DNA from: Trichoplax sp. H2
Taxonomy: Eukaryota; Placozoa; Uniplacotomia; Trichoplacea
NCBI GenBank assembly: GCA_003344405.1
Contig: NOWV01000021.1
Location: forward strand, 558,001 to 622,000
Length of the DNA stretch: 64,000 bases
Reading direction: 5' to 3'
Shown: positions 1 through 11,972 of the stretch, piece by piece
Numbering within the stretch: the stretch's first letter is position 1
How the letters are laid out: each line of letters begins with the position of its first letter
The notes under the pieces: generated by a model
Database searches by the model: none
Seen by the model: only the letters and a program-made list of their open reading frames with translations
What the model was told of the DNA's origin: nothing
Made by a program: the position numbers and the translations under genes

Positions 1-1582
1 TATTGTCACAATAATTACTACATTATTTTATTTTTTGACCCGACCATTTATCTAGTGTTAGAACTACCATCAGGACTGCTACACTACTACTCATAATTTG
101 GGGATTTTTATTGTTGTTGTTGTTAGTACTGCACAGTACTGTATTCATACCAATTTACTGTACTGTACTGTACTGTATTTCGGTTACGTAACTGCGACAA
201 TCAGCTTTGGAAAGTACAGTTAGAACAAAATCATTAACGCTGCTATTACTGCATACGAATACTAGGGACTTTTCCATAATTATAAAATAATTTTATCCAG
301 AAGTACCTGATTATTGAATTATCTATACGTGCAGTATACGGTATAGAAAAAAGCTGCATCATATATTGCAGGCGCTGCGCTATTCAATGATAATTACTGT
401 ATGCAATTCTGGCTCTGCCAATATACTGTATGTAATAATCACTACTGAAGCCTTGAGTTGCGGCAGAGATTTCAATGGAAGCCATAGATAGAAAATAATA
501 TAGTTTTATCTTTGTTCAATCATGACAGTCATACAGCAATACCCAATCAGGCTTAACTGCAGAAACTGCTCTTAAAGTACTGAAATTAGTGATTTTATGC
601 ATCTTATCCTTTGCATCAAGCTCGTATGGCCAATCATATCGACTATTGTACACTGTACAGTAGAGGCTATTTTAAGCACCTTGTGCAGGACCGCTAATAT
701 CTGTAAGGAATAAATCCAGTAAAGCATCGTGATGGACTACGTAGTAACCCATGATCAAAATTAATACTATAATTATTTATCAATACAGTACAGTGACTTC
801 AAATTTATTTGCCAATTACCGCCTATACAAGTGTAATCGATTCGACGATATCATAAAAACTCATAATCAGACAAGGCAAGATGCATCATAATTCATAATC
901 GTAAATTCCAGCTTATTTACCGTAGTATGCAATTATACAGTATACCATCTGTCGTAGGTTTGACAAGATGAATACTGAGAATATCAAGACACTAATGTAT
1001 ATTCGCATACTTTATTAAAATTGTTAATGCTGTAGAATTTTGATGTGGCTTTTCTATCCAAGAGTAATGTTAATTTCTCCATTAAGCGTATGCAGAAAGC
1101 AAACACTAATCTTTGTACATGATATATATCATGTATTATATAGTACAGTACTCATATGTATTAAGTAAGTAACAAAAGTTGGAGATTATGCAAAATAGAG
1201 AATGCAAATCTCGACCTATTGAAGAATCCTCAGCAGGGACTGAAATTGCATGGCAAACCTGTAATAAACTAAAATGCTTACACAGTATATAATGCATTAC
1301 ATTCTTAACTCATGATCAGATGACACCAATAACAATAAATACAAAAATTGAAGAAAAAAACTCATTTAATACTTGCTTTCGTTTTATGGAATCAAACCTG
1401 CATTCATTGAGAACTAGGAATTAAAGACTCATTGTACGTGAATTTAAAATTATAAAGCGATCTTTCCTTCCCATAGTTTTGTCAATTTATAAGTACGACA
1501 TCAAGTGTTCTCATCATCGGTTTTTTGTGTCTTTGTCGTATCTACCAATATACAAATCTGGAGATGAATAAAAGTACACCAT
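1..1582. other. Non-coding flank downstream of EAPP
   Basis: I see no convincing exon here on either strand. The stretch is AT-rich with scattered TACTGTA/TACAGTA words, for example a run of tactgtactgtactgta-like sequence near 160-178 and others near 645-662. A short GTT microsatellite lies near 112-124. Confidence 0.5.
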
Positions 1583-3189
1583 CTAAGAAATGCCTTCAAT
1601 GACATGAAAGAAATGATAAACTTCTTCTTTATCATAAACTGCAACTTCCGTAAAACAAACAGCACACTGCACAGGATGATATATTGTATCATTCTCTCCG
1701 AGCGTTGTTGAGCAAGGATTCCCCTCATTTGTTTCTGTATTATCCAAATTGACATTTCTTTTCTTCTTTCTACGACGGCTCTGCTTTTTATTAGCATATC
1801 GTAACGTTTGTTCTGTAAGAACATTGCAATTCGAAACAAACATTGCTCGAAATTGATCCTTGTATGTATCATGTCTGTAAAAGAATATTTTCAATACAAA
1901 GATCGGTTAAAGTCCGTGTGAACAACAGGAGGGACATAACAGACGAATTACAAACCTCTGGCAATCCCTTGTCAAAATGGACATGCAAGATGGACAGCTT
2001 AGTACCATATCACTATTTTGATTTTGAGATATCCTTTTTGAGTAATTATTGTTTACTTGAAGATTTGGTGTTTCCTTCCGAGATTTCACCCACAATTCGT
2101 TATCGTCATCGATATTTGGGTCATAAAATAATTCATCATTTGACAATTTCTTCAATTTTTTCTTTTTTTTATCTACAATATAACCAAGGAATTGCAGCAG
2201 CAATGTAGAACATGAATTTAGAAAATATTTTCCAGGTTGCTTGCATGCTTCTATAATGATAGTCGCAAGACATAAAATGCTATGTATGCTACTATACCGT
2301 TAGGTTTCGTCTGCCACTGCTCCGAATCCGAATCGAAGTAAATATCGTCATAATAGGGATCTTGCGTCTGATCTTGATCTTTTTTCGATGGTAAAGGTGT
2401 GTTGCTGACATCTTCTGACTTTCTATCATCTGTGGCTGGTATTGAACTTTTAAAATTATTTTCAGATCGACTTCGACTGTTGCAGATTAGATCTTGATGG
2501 CTAGAGGCCGTCTTGTGGGCCATTGATTTGAAAGATTTCTCTGCTAAGTGCAGATAATTGTATATCATCTCGTTGCTGCAATTTGTATCGTTGACTTCGC
2601 TAGCGAGAGCACGGTCTTGCAGCTTTTCAATGTTGTCAAATTCGTCGTTGCTAACCCAAAATTACGCATACGTATTAGTTTCTATCCGCTAAACTAAACA
2701 AAGCGACTGTCGTAATATTCAATTAATTAATCGAACAAATAGTTGATATGGTACTGAATCTGTGCCTTGTCAAGTACTGTAGAAGTAATGCAATCGATGC
2801 AAAGATGATTACTATTACCCCAGATTCAGGACGCAATTGCGAACCGGTATCCCAGTAAACCGCAAATGTTACAATATAGGCTCCACAGCACAATCGCAGA
2901 ACGTATTTGCACACAAGTTCATTGCAACTAACTGTTACATAAACTGATTATACTGTACAGTAATTACCTATTTTCAAAGTAGCTTGTGGTATACATATAT
3001 TTTTTATTATATAAATTTTATGAAATCTGTATGTCGATGCACCCGAGGTGAATTAATCGACATGGTCTGCAGCTATTCATGCTAAATTTACCCAGGTAGT
3101 ACGTACCTATGCTCGCTAGCAATTTCGTCGATATCACTGTCTTCGTCAATTTCGTATCCATCATAAGTATAGCTTGTAAAATTGGACAT
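1583..3189 (-). CDS. EAPP: E2F-associated phosphoprotein (EAPP)
   Basis: EAPP is a nuclear phosphoprotein that in mammals binds activating E2F factors and influences their transcription. Four exons join in frame: 3189-3107, 2650-2298, 2172-1956 and 1874-1583, giving 314 aa (human 285). Family signatures are visible: an acidic N terminus; YYDDIYFDSDSE; a lysine run followed by NDELFYDPNID; paired cysteines in CPSCM and DCQRHDTYKDQFRAMF; and a C terminus with IYHPVQCAVC, TEVAVYDKEEVYHFF. The Cys pairs suggest zinc binding. The ATG at 3189 opens an acidic exon (MSNFTSYTYDGYEIDEDSD), as in the human protein. It is divergent from symplekin across about 0.8 kb. Splice sites and motifs are seen directly; function is known only from the family. 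No defects seen. Confidence 0.93.
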
Positions 3190-3985
3190 AGTTTATTCTA
3201 ATATTCCTTATTATCTTTCCGGTCTTACAACATTGAGTTTTATTTCCTTTTGATTTTACGTGAAACTTTTTGCAAAGGACACGAAGGAAGTTGCTGCTGC
3301 CGCTTCAGTGGATAGTTGAAACTTAAACTTGAACTACAGTACTACGTGTAGAGGAAGATCTAGACTGAGCACTCTTGGACGGACAGACATTTTCGGCCTC
3401 ATCTCGTCAAAATATAGTGCCAAACACTTCGTTATGGCAGTACTTTAAAGTATGCAGTCGGCTGATTTTGAATTGACCGATATTTTCTCAATTAACTAAT
3501 ATTGCATTGAATCTTATTATCAGTTACAAAGTTCTGCTTGAAAACACTTATATAAGATCATGGACACTATTTAAATTAGTACCAGTGATTTAGAAAACAG
3601 ACACGGAAGGTCCATACTAAGTAGTCATTTTTGGATATTTGCGGGCTGATTTGGTAAGAAAAGTCCGTCTGTCTGAGGGAGAGTGATCAGTCCAGGTCTT
3701 CTTCTACTTACTACAGTATACAGTCTGTACTTTACAGTACATTATGATTTTGAATCTCGTAATCATTGTACTGTACATTGTAGCTTTCAAGACTCATACT
3801 ATACGCACTACACACTCAGTGCACGGTATGAGTCTGTATAAGGTACAGTACAGGTACCTACGTTCTGGTTGCATTACTATAGTAGCTGCAGATTGACCCA
3901 AAGTCTGGTCAATTCGTTCATCATTGCGTTCAATGTACTTCAGCGTATAGGAGAATCTACTCATTGGATCGCATACTCTACGAAG
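3190..3985. promoter_or_regulatory. Shared divergent upstream region of EAPP and SYMPK
   Basis: About 0.8 kb separates the start codons of two genes pointing away from each other, so it should hold both promoters. No TATA box is obvious. A cluster of TACAGTA/TACTGTA words lies at about 3713-3860. The symplekin start sits in gaagATGGCGGC, a YY1-like core element. The role is inferred from position. Confidence 0.45.
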
Positions 3986-6900
3986 ATGGCGGCGGTTGTT
4001 GGTGAAGATAACAAGCGTAAGAACACTGCAGAAATGAGTTCGATGGATGCCAAAGAAGATGAAAATTCGATTTCAGATCGAGTAAGTATAACCACACCTA
4101 GCTAATTTCACGATATAGCATCGCTATCATGCGTTATACCTGGATCAATGATCTTCAAGTCATTACACGCTCTATCAATGCTAAATGAAAGCATTTTCTA
4201 GCATGAAATTTCATTTCATATTCCATTGAATCACTTTTTTAAACTGGAAAATATCTTTATAGTGTCTTTCTATATCATATGAAATTAGTATAGATGAGAT
4301 TCATATCAACCTATTGATACGCCGCTGGATTATCGTTAATCAAATATACAAGATTCATTTTAGTTGGCCGCACTCGAGCACTATAGGAACATTGCTCGTA
4401 TGCTGTTTGATACTGTACACAGATTCGTATGTTGTATAACTCTACTTGTATATACGATATAATAATGCATGTATGATTGAGGTCCGAACGGCATCTCAGT
4501 GGTTACAATAATTATTAGAGATAGTAAGTCACTGGTTTTAAATTTTTCATACATTTATCTATTTGTAAATGGGATATTAAGACTTTGCAGAAGGTATTTT
4601 ATTGCACTGATCAATTAGCGTTGTACTATACAATGTACAATATGTACATGACAATTTATTATACAGAAGCTAACTTTAATATTATAATTTAGTTAAACTA
4701 TTGTTTATTTCGTCAGTCTATACGAAGATGCATTGCTGTACGCTACTCAATGAAAGCAAACCAAAATTTCGTTTCACAATACAGTACTGATGGATTGACT
4801 TCTTGCTTATTTTAGTACTATAATGTCAATTCTATAAGGTAGAGCAGTTGAGGAATAACTATGTAATTATTATCCAAGATCCCTAAAAACTAGAAATTAA
4901 TTTATAGAATGCTATATCAATATGGGTATATATACGCACGCATATATGCAAGCACTGCATAACAGTATGCAACTATGTTATTGGTACTTTTAATTTATAA
5001 AAAATGTGATATTTATACTTGCACTATTTGCACCTATGGATATCTATATTAAATACAGCATATATGCAATTGTGCAATATATCAACAGATATGCACGTAT
5101 GGCATAGTTACAGGGGTAACTATACACATTTATGATACTAAATATTGTCTTTCAACTATCGCGTAATTATTAGCTATTACAGGAATTCTACTGCGGTAAA
5201 GACAGTAATAGATAATTCCTTTTCATCATATAGGTCATTGAATTAATGAATAGAGCTCAACTGGAAACAGATGCAAAAGAAAAATTAGTTTATCTTAAGC
5301 AGGTAAGAAGATAGATATTACTCGATATATGTAATACGGCTTTGAAGATTAATATTATATACTATTTTAATTAATACATTAACCATTTATTTTAGATCCA
5401 AGAACTGGTTATCATGAAAGATTCCGCTTTACTGGACAGCTTTTTAGATGTAAGCATTAAACACAATAATTTGAAACTTATCTAAGTTATGCTTCTAGCT
5501 AAGCTATCGTACACAGACAATATTTGATGTGATTGTTATACTTATTTAAATGGTATATTGTATCTGCATTTTAAAATTTGTAGGAAATGTTAGCTTTTCA
5601 ACATGAAAAGTCTGCTGATGTTCAAAAATTTATTCTTGGATTTCTTGAAGAAGCATGGTAAAAATTACTATACGATCTTGTCTGATAGGTGATACAATAT
5701 CAATATATAATGTGGTCTTTTTTATATTTAATCTCTTCAAATTTTAGCAAAAAGGACGAATTCCTTTGCAGCAAAGTTGTATATCCTTTGGCGTACTTAC
5801 TGTACGATCAAGATAATGTGCAAGTTACCAAACGAGCAATTCAATGTAACCTCAATCTATACCGTATAGCCTTTAAGGTATTACAATCATTGTAATTGGT
5901 AAAATAACGATTGAAGCCAACAGCAATAATTAGTTGTATCAGTGGTGATAGTATAAATGTATGATATTGATTTTTCGTTGTTAAAAAATTCTTACAGTTT
6001 ATCGCAACTAAGAAAGCGACCAGTGATGATTTATTGCATATATGGGAGGTAACTAAATAGTGATCTTATTCGTATGACAAAAATAAATTAGGTTCATCTT
6101 ATTATATGTTGTTTGCAGCATTAATATAATAAATAAGCCGTGTATAATTGACCCATAAAATTTTTTATTATAATTCTATTTCTGTTGCTTCAATTTTAAG
6201 CAATTTTGTGATATGAAAACATACATCATTTCTTTAACCCAACATGAAAATACTGGGTACGTATGAAACAAAATTTTATCAACTATTGATTTTGCATAGT
6301 TTTTGCATTAAAATCAAAGTTTTCTTGCTATTTCCTTCTCTTATTTGCTAGTGTAAGAACAAGTGCTCTAAAATACTGCGAAATGATAGTTCTTACTCAA
6401 AGTATTAAAGGCGGTATTACTACTTCAACTAAGCCTGATGATATTTCTCTTGATATGGTTGGTAATGAGTACATTCACTTCTTAGCTTTACGGGCTTTTA
6501 TCAATATTTTGGAATCTATTATGTTATATTAGTTGTCCACTACGCATCCTATAATGGATTTTAGCAAATTAAAAGACGAAGCAAAATCTATTTTAACCTT
6601 TTTAACTGATTTAACATTATCACATAAGATAAACCAGTAAGTATTCTATCCTAAAATTATCTTAGTACTAACATTGTGGCGATAGGGTGCTAAGATAATT
6701 GTTATTAATTGATTTTAATTTGCCTATCTCAGTACAAATTTATTGCCATGTGTTGGGTCGTTAGCAATTATTGCTCGTATGAGACCAATGCACTTTGGAA
6801 TTATAATAGCCTGTCTGGAATCATTAAATGGTATACTTATCACATCTAAATTAATATAGAAAAGCTTTAGAAAATTATTAAATTATGATAATATAAGCAT

Positions 6901-9900
6901 ACGTACCAATTTCCCTTTGCAGCAAATTTACCGCCAACTCTTAGCAAATCTCAAGTTAGCAATCTGCGAAAACACTTAAAAGTAAACATTGCTTTTGCTA
7001 GTTGCTTTTCTGCTTCCATAAATTACATTAATGACTATCGTTCTATCTAATACCATTAATTGATATTGAATAGATACAATTTATGACACTTCTTAAAAAT
7101 CCGGTTTCTATCGAGTACCAGTCGGTATTAGCGGCTATTTTATCAGATCTTGGTGTCACAGCGAATGAGGTTAGTTATACTGTCTGATTATCTAATATTT
7201 AATATTGGATTAATAATCTTAATGAACAAGAGACTATGTATCCGATAAAAATATAATTTTTTAATAGATTTCAAGAAACCTACCCAAAATTCATGCCACT
7301 GAATCGCTAAAAAGAAGTTCTATGTAAATAATGAGCTATTATCATAATCTGTATTAATTTTTAAGGTTGTAAATCGTGCGAAATTACGTATCAAACTGAA
7401 TTCTCTTTATAGTACCGATCTAGATAGCGAGCGACCTCCTAAAAAGTTACGGATAGGAGTTAGTACATTTATTTAAGTTGTCTAGCCTTAACATATCGAT
7501 TATGAGACAAAGAATTTGATGCCTTAGCTCATAGTACGGTTATATATTACACCAGGAGAACAGAACTTCAGACGCAAAAATTACCGATATTAAGATTGAG
7601 TCTGGATCAATCGAAATAAACAGAACTGCAGAAGAAATAATTCAAAAGCTAAATTCGAATGAAACCGTAGTCAATCTGGTTTTTGCTAGTATTCATCGAC
7701 TACCTAATCGGATGCCCTCAATATTTCAAGACTGTCATACACCTATCGTATCTGCTGGAAGTAAAATTCAAATAGCTCACTTAGCTAGATTACTAGCAAC
7801 TCAAATGCTTTCTACAGACAATAGTAATATTGAAAGCAGTGAAAGTGACATGGTACGTCCTATAATATTAGTGTTAGCTCTGTTCATACATTGGATTATA
7901 AATTTATTTAATACAGATATTTATAATAACTTAGATGCCTACTTTGAGGGATGTAAAATCTGAATATCCGCGGTCTATCAAAGTAAGATTATTTTATAGT
8001 CTTTCGTTACATGCTCATATGTTAAACATAACGATTTTTATTTCTCTTTTTACTTTAATCCATAAAAAAATTACCTAGATTGCCGGCTTAAAAGAGAAAC
8101 ATTCAGAATCTACGGTAAGATGGCAATAATTTATCTTAGATAAAGCCTCATTTCCTGATTACATCACTACGATTAATTATTACAGCGATCTAGGAAAATT
8201 AAGCAGTTTAGCTTAAGTAGTTTGGTAAATTACAACATGGATATTGGAGAAAAGCAAGCACTGTCTTTGAGTGCTTTTGAAAGAATGCTGAAAGGCGAAG
8301 GTTTGTAGGATTTTAGAATATGACTGCGCTTCAGATAGCACCAAATAACTAAAACTTTATTTGCCATTAAAGAAACATCGAGACTATCTACTGCTGTAGA
8401 TTTTATAATATTTAATTCTTGAGCATCCAAAAATGTTCTAATCACGCTCTTTCTCGTATATTTAGAAAATGCTCATCATGCTGGTATGGCATTGGTAAGG
8501 ATGATTATAGATTTTACTGTTACCTTTATGCAGTCGTATTTATATTTGATATTTATCATTTATTAACAGGAACGGATTCAAGTTTTAGTGGGCTTAGCAA
8601 CTCAGCTGCGAGGCGAAGTGGCAAATGGTAAATGAAAGCTATTTGATGTAACACTAATTTATTTAAAGTCTTTAATCATACTAATTTCATACCGTTTTGT
8701 GTAGCTTTCAGAAATTATATATTTGAAGATATCAGAGGTCGCTTTGAACTGGCGTGCACATGGCTTACGAAAGAGTACTTGCTGTCACTTGCAGCTTCTA
8801 GCCAGAGTACTGAAATCAAAAACGATAATGATGGCTACAGCCAGTGCTTAGCCGAGATACTGAAAGAATTAACGGATAAATTAGATAAGGAAGATAAGTA
8901 AGTTTATCTCTTTTAAAATCGTATTCTGTCTGGATTTAATCTTATCCATTCTATTTTAGACTTTTCACCCATTTCTGTCTTGAGATACCTCGATTCACAT
9001 CTGTAGCTTATAAAGCGATCGAAGATTATAGCAAGAATGAGGTCTACCAGCTAATATACCATCATTATCAGCTGTGCTTCGTAAAAATATTTGATCGATC
9101 TCATGGTTTTTTGTCTTTTTCTTATTTTAGGGTTCTTCTAAATTAGGATTGAGTACTATGTATGAATTAATACTTCGAAGGCCAGTTACAAAAGCTCCTT
9201 TAATGCAGAAATTACTAGATTTAACTGTTTTCGAAAATGAGCAGGTAGCGCATGCCGAAAAAAATACTTACTGTTAATAAAATTCGATTCTAATCCCTCT
9301 AGCTTTTAGTAGAAATTCTATGATTATATCATTAATAGATCCAACTTCAGGCTTCTCATGTAGTGAAGAAATTATATAATAAAGCAGAACTTGCACCAAT
9401 TATAGAGGCAAGTTCTAAATTATCAGATTTACTTTAGAAGTTATTTTAAAATAGTTATATTTGTTTTTCATACTTTATCAGCGACGTGCATTGGAAAATC
9501 TGGAGATGGTTTTACAAATTGGTATTTTTTTTCTATGTTTGTAGTTTAAGATAATATTCCTTAGCAATCTTAACGCTTATTTTGTCTATGTCTGAACTTC
9601 TTTTAAGGCGACAATCAATCCAACCAATGGAGTGAAGATTCCATCAAAATGCATATGTCACTATTCATGTCACTCTTGCCCAAAAATCATGTTATCATTC
9701 ACAAGTCTGTTAATATTAAAGATCCGTTAAATACAGATATTGAAATCGATTAAAGACAAATAATTAATTTTTAAAATATTTTCTCTTTAGTTTAGCTAAT
9801 ATGTACGGAAAAGCAACATCAAATGTGAAGCGAGTCATTTTAAGACAAATAGAACATCCTATTCGCAATATTGGAATGTCTTCACCGGAGCTATTGAAGT

Positions 9901-11411
9901 TTTTCGAACAAGTACCTTCTGGTACTGAGACTTTACTAACAAGAATTTTATATATTTTCACGGATAAGAGTATGCCAAGTCAAGAATTAATTCGTAAAGT
10001 TCGTGAGGCTTACTATGGGAAGAAATTAGATGTTCGTGCATTGATTCCCATCATAAATGGTCTGGAAAAGGTTAAAAGTGAATTAAGTCTGTAGCTATTG
10101 ATTGATTGATTTTATGCCTAAAAAAATGAATTAAAAATGTGAAATTTTAATTTTAGAGTGAAGTCATTGGAGCTTTACCTAAGTTAATGAAGCAATCAGC
10201 GAAGGTCGTTAAAGAAGTCATTACGCGACTTATAAATCCATTCTCAGGTAGGGCTATTTCTTTCCCGTTAAGGTATATCATCACAAACGACGATTTCCAA
10301 TTTTAATTGCTATAATCTTGCAATTAAGATGTAGAAGAATCTGTCGGTCCTCGGCAGACGAGTCCTTTAACTCCGTCTGAGTTGTTATTAGCCTTACATC
10401 AAATAGAGGATGATGTTAAGTCGGCTATCAAAGGTATTCTGCGGCATTGGATGTAGTTCATTTGCAATTCGTATGCATGTCAAAAAGACTAAAATTGAGC
10501 TTTATACTTTATAGCTATAGGTTTTTGTTTAAGTGAGAAAAGTACATTTACCCAAGAAGTTTTAGCTGGTGTTTTACAGCAAATGTTAGAACGTACTACT
10601 ATCCCGATTTTGTTCATGAGGACGGTAAGTTGTGTCATATACAATCGTATGCAGGTATACATTTTGATCATGCAAATAATTAAATTCATCATATAATCAC
10701 TTCAGGTAATACAAACTCTACAATCCTACCCGAAATTAATATCGTTTGTGATGAATGTATTATCTAGGCTGATTACAAAGCAGGTTAAATAGTAAAGCCC
10801 TTAATGATCTTCATTACCATAAAATTAATAGACTGATATTATAATTTCTTTTTCTGCACCTAGATCTGGAAGCAAACTAAAGTTTGGCAGGGCTTTATAA
10901 AGTGTTGTCAGGCTAGCTATATGTAGTATTTAAATTTGTTATCAGTTTTATATTGTAATTATCAGCTTTTACGGATGGCATAAATTAATGTCAAGGATGT
11001 CTTCAAAAATTTTATATTTTTATATTCAATTTGTTGCATTTGTAGATTACAACGCCACAATCATACCCGGTCTTACTACAGCTCCCAGCACATCAGTTAG
11101 AAAGTGTTTTTCAGGTACTCACTAACTCAATTTGGGTTCTGTTGAAATATGGCGCTTTAATATTATTTTTTCCTGATTAACGTTTAGATTGCTCCGTCTT
11201 TACAACAAAATCTTAGGCAACACATTAATCTCCTAACACTAAATCAGGTTCGTAAATACTATGAAAACAGATTTGTAGTTCGTTAAATGTTGCATTAATC
11301 GAAAAATATTTCATCTTATAGAGAGCGCATATACCGCAGTCGCTCTTATTTACCATTGAAAATTACGTAGTAGAGAATGGGAAAGAAAGCCACGATAACA
11401 AAGAGACTTGA
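3986..11411 (+). CDS. SYMPK: Symplekin, scaffold of mRNA 3'-end processing
   Basis: Symplekin is the nuclear scaffold joining CPSF, CstF and the histone cleavage complex, and it binds the phosphatase Ssu72. Thirty-four exons close in frame to 1064 aa (human 1274). Examples are 3986-4081, 5234-5302, 5396-5449, 5584-5657, 5748-5877, 7556-7852, 8705-8897, 9791-10070 and 11322-11411. Landmarks: VIELMNRAQL and QELVIMKDSALLDSFLDEML (N-terminal HEAT repeats); ANLPPTLSKSQVSNLRKHLK; HTPIVSAGSKIQIAHLARL; then the C-terminal domain with SNVKRVILRQIEHPIRNIGM and IPIINGLEK, ending soon after TKVWQGFIKCCQ. The long Pro/Ser tail of vertebrates is absent. An in-frame ATG exists at 3869, but the ATG at 3986 (MAAVVGED) sits in a better context. 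Two introns begin with GC (9408, 10912). Several exons are only 29-40 nt. Confidence 0.95.
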
Positions 11412-11972
11412 TGATGATATAGAAGAACTGATTTTATTTATTCTGTGATTGATGAAATCAATACATCATGAATATTCTACATTTCAAATCGAATCATAGA
11501 TTATATAGTTTGCAGTACTTTCTTATAGCAAATTGTTGTAAAGTCTTATTTGTGATGCTTTAGTAGAATATATTTAAGTTTTTCATGGAACGATGTAACT
11601 CTAGGATAAGTTATGAATGCAAATTCCTGAAGAACGTTTCTACAGAGTTCTGTGAACTTTTAACTCTTCAACGACAAATAAGCCGTAAAATTTTTTATAT
11701 ATTATAAGAGATATACGTACATTACACTCCTGTACATTACCATCCTGTAATCAAATGTTATAAACTTTCTGCCGAGTTTAAAAAGTTTGTAAGTAGGTAC
11801 AAGAATAATAGTTTATGAATCATGTAATCTGTTAACATGTTTATAATAGTAGAAATTGAACACTTTATTCTATTTCAACTACCCGACAATTTAAAACATT
11901 AAATTAAAATAGTTCTTTATAAGAATTATAGTATGCCTTTATTGTGAACCGTTTGCTTTATCGATCTGATAC
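11412..11972. other. Convergent 3' intergenic spacer
   Basis: This 561-bp spacer lies between the symplekin stop and the stop of the minus-strand glycoprotein gene. A minus-strand AATAAA is present as tttatt near 11938-11943, about 30 nt past the glycoprotein stop. No coding sequence seen. Confidence 0.5.

Noticed and set aside
1501-2208. ORFs 1501-1872 (minus, other frame) and 1843-2208 (plus)
   Set aside because: They overlap the EAPP exons in other frames; EAPP is supported by splice sites and family motifs.
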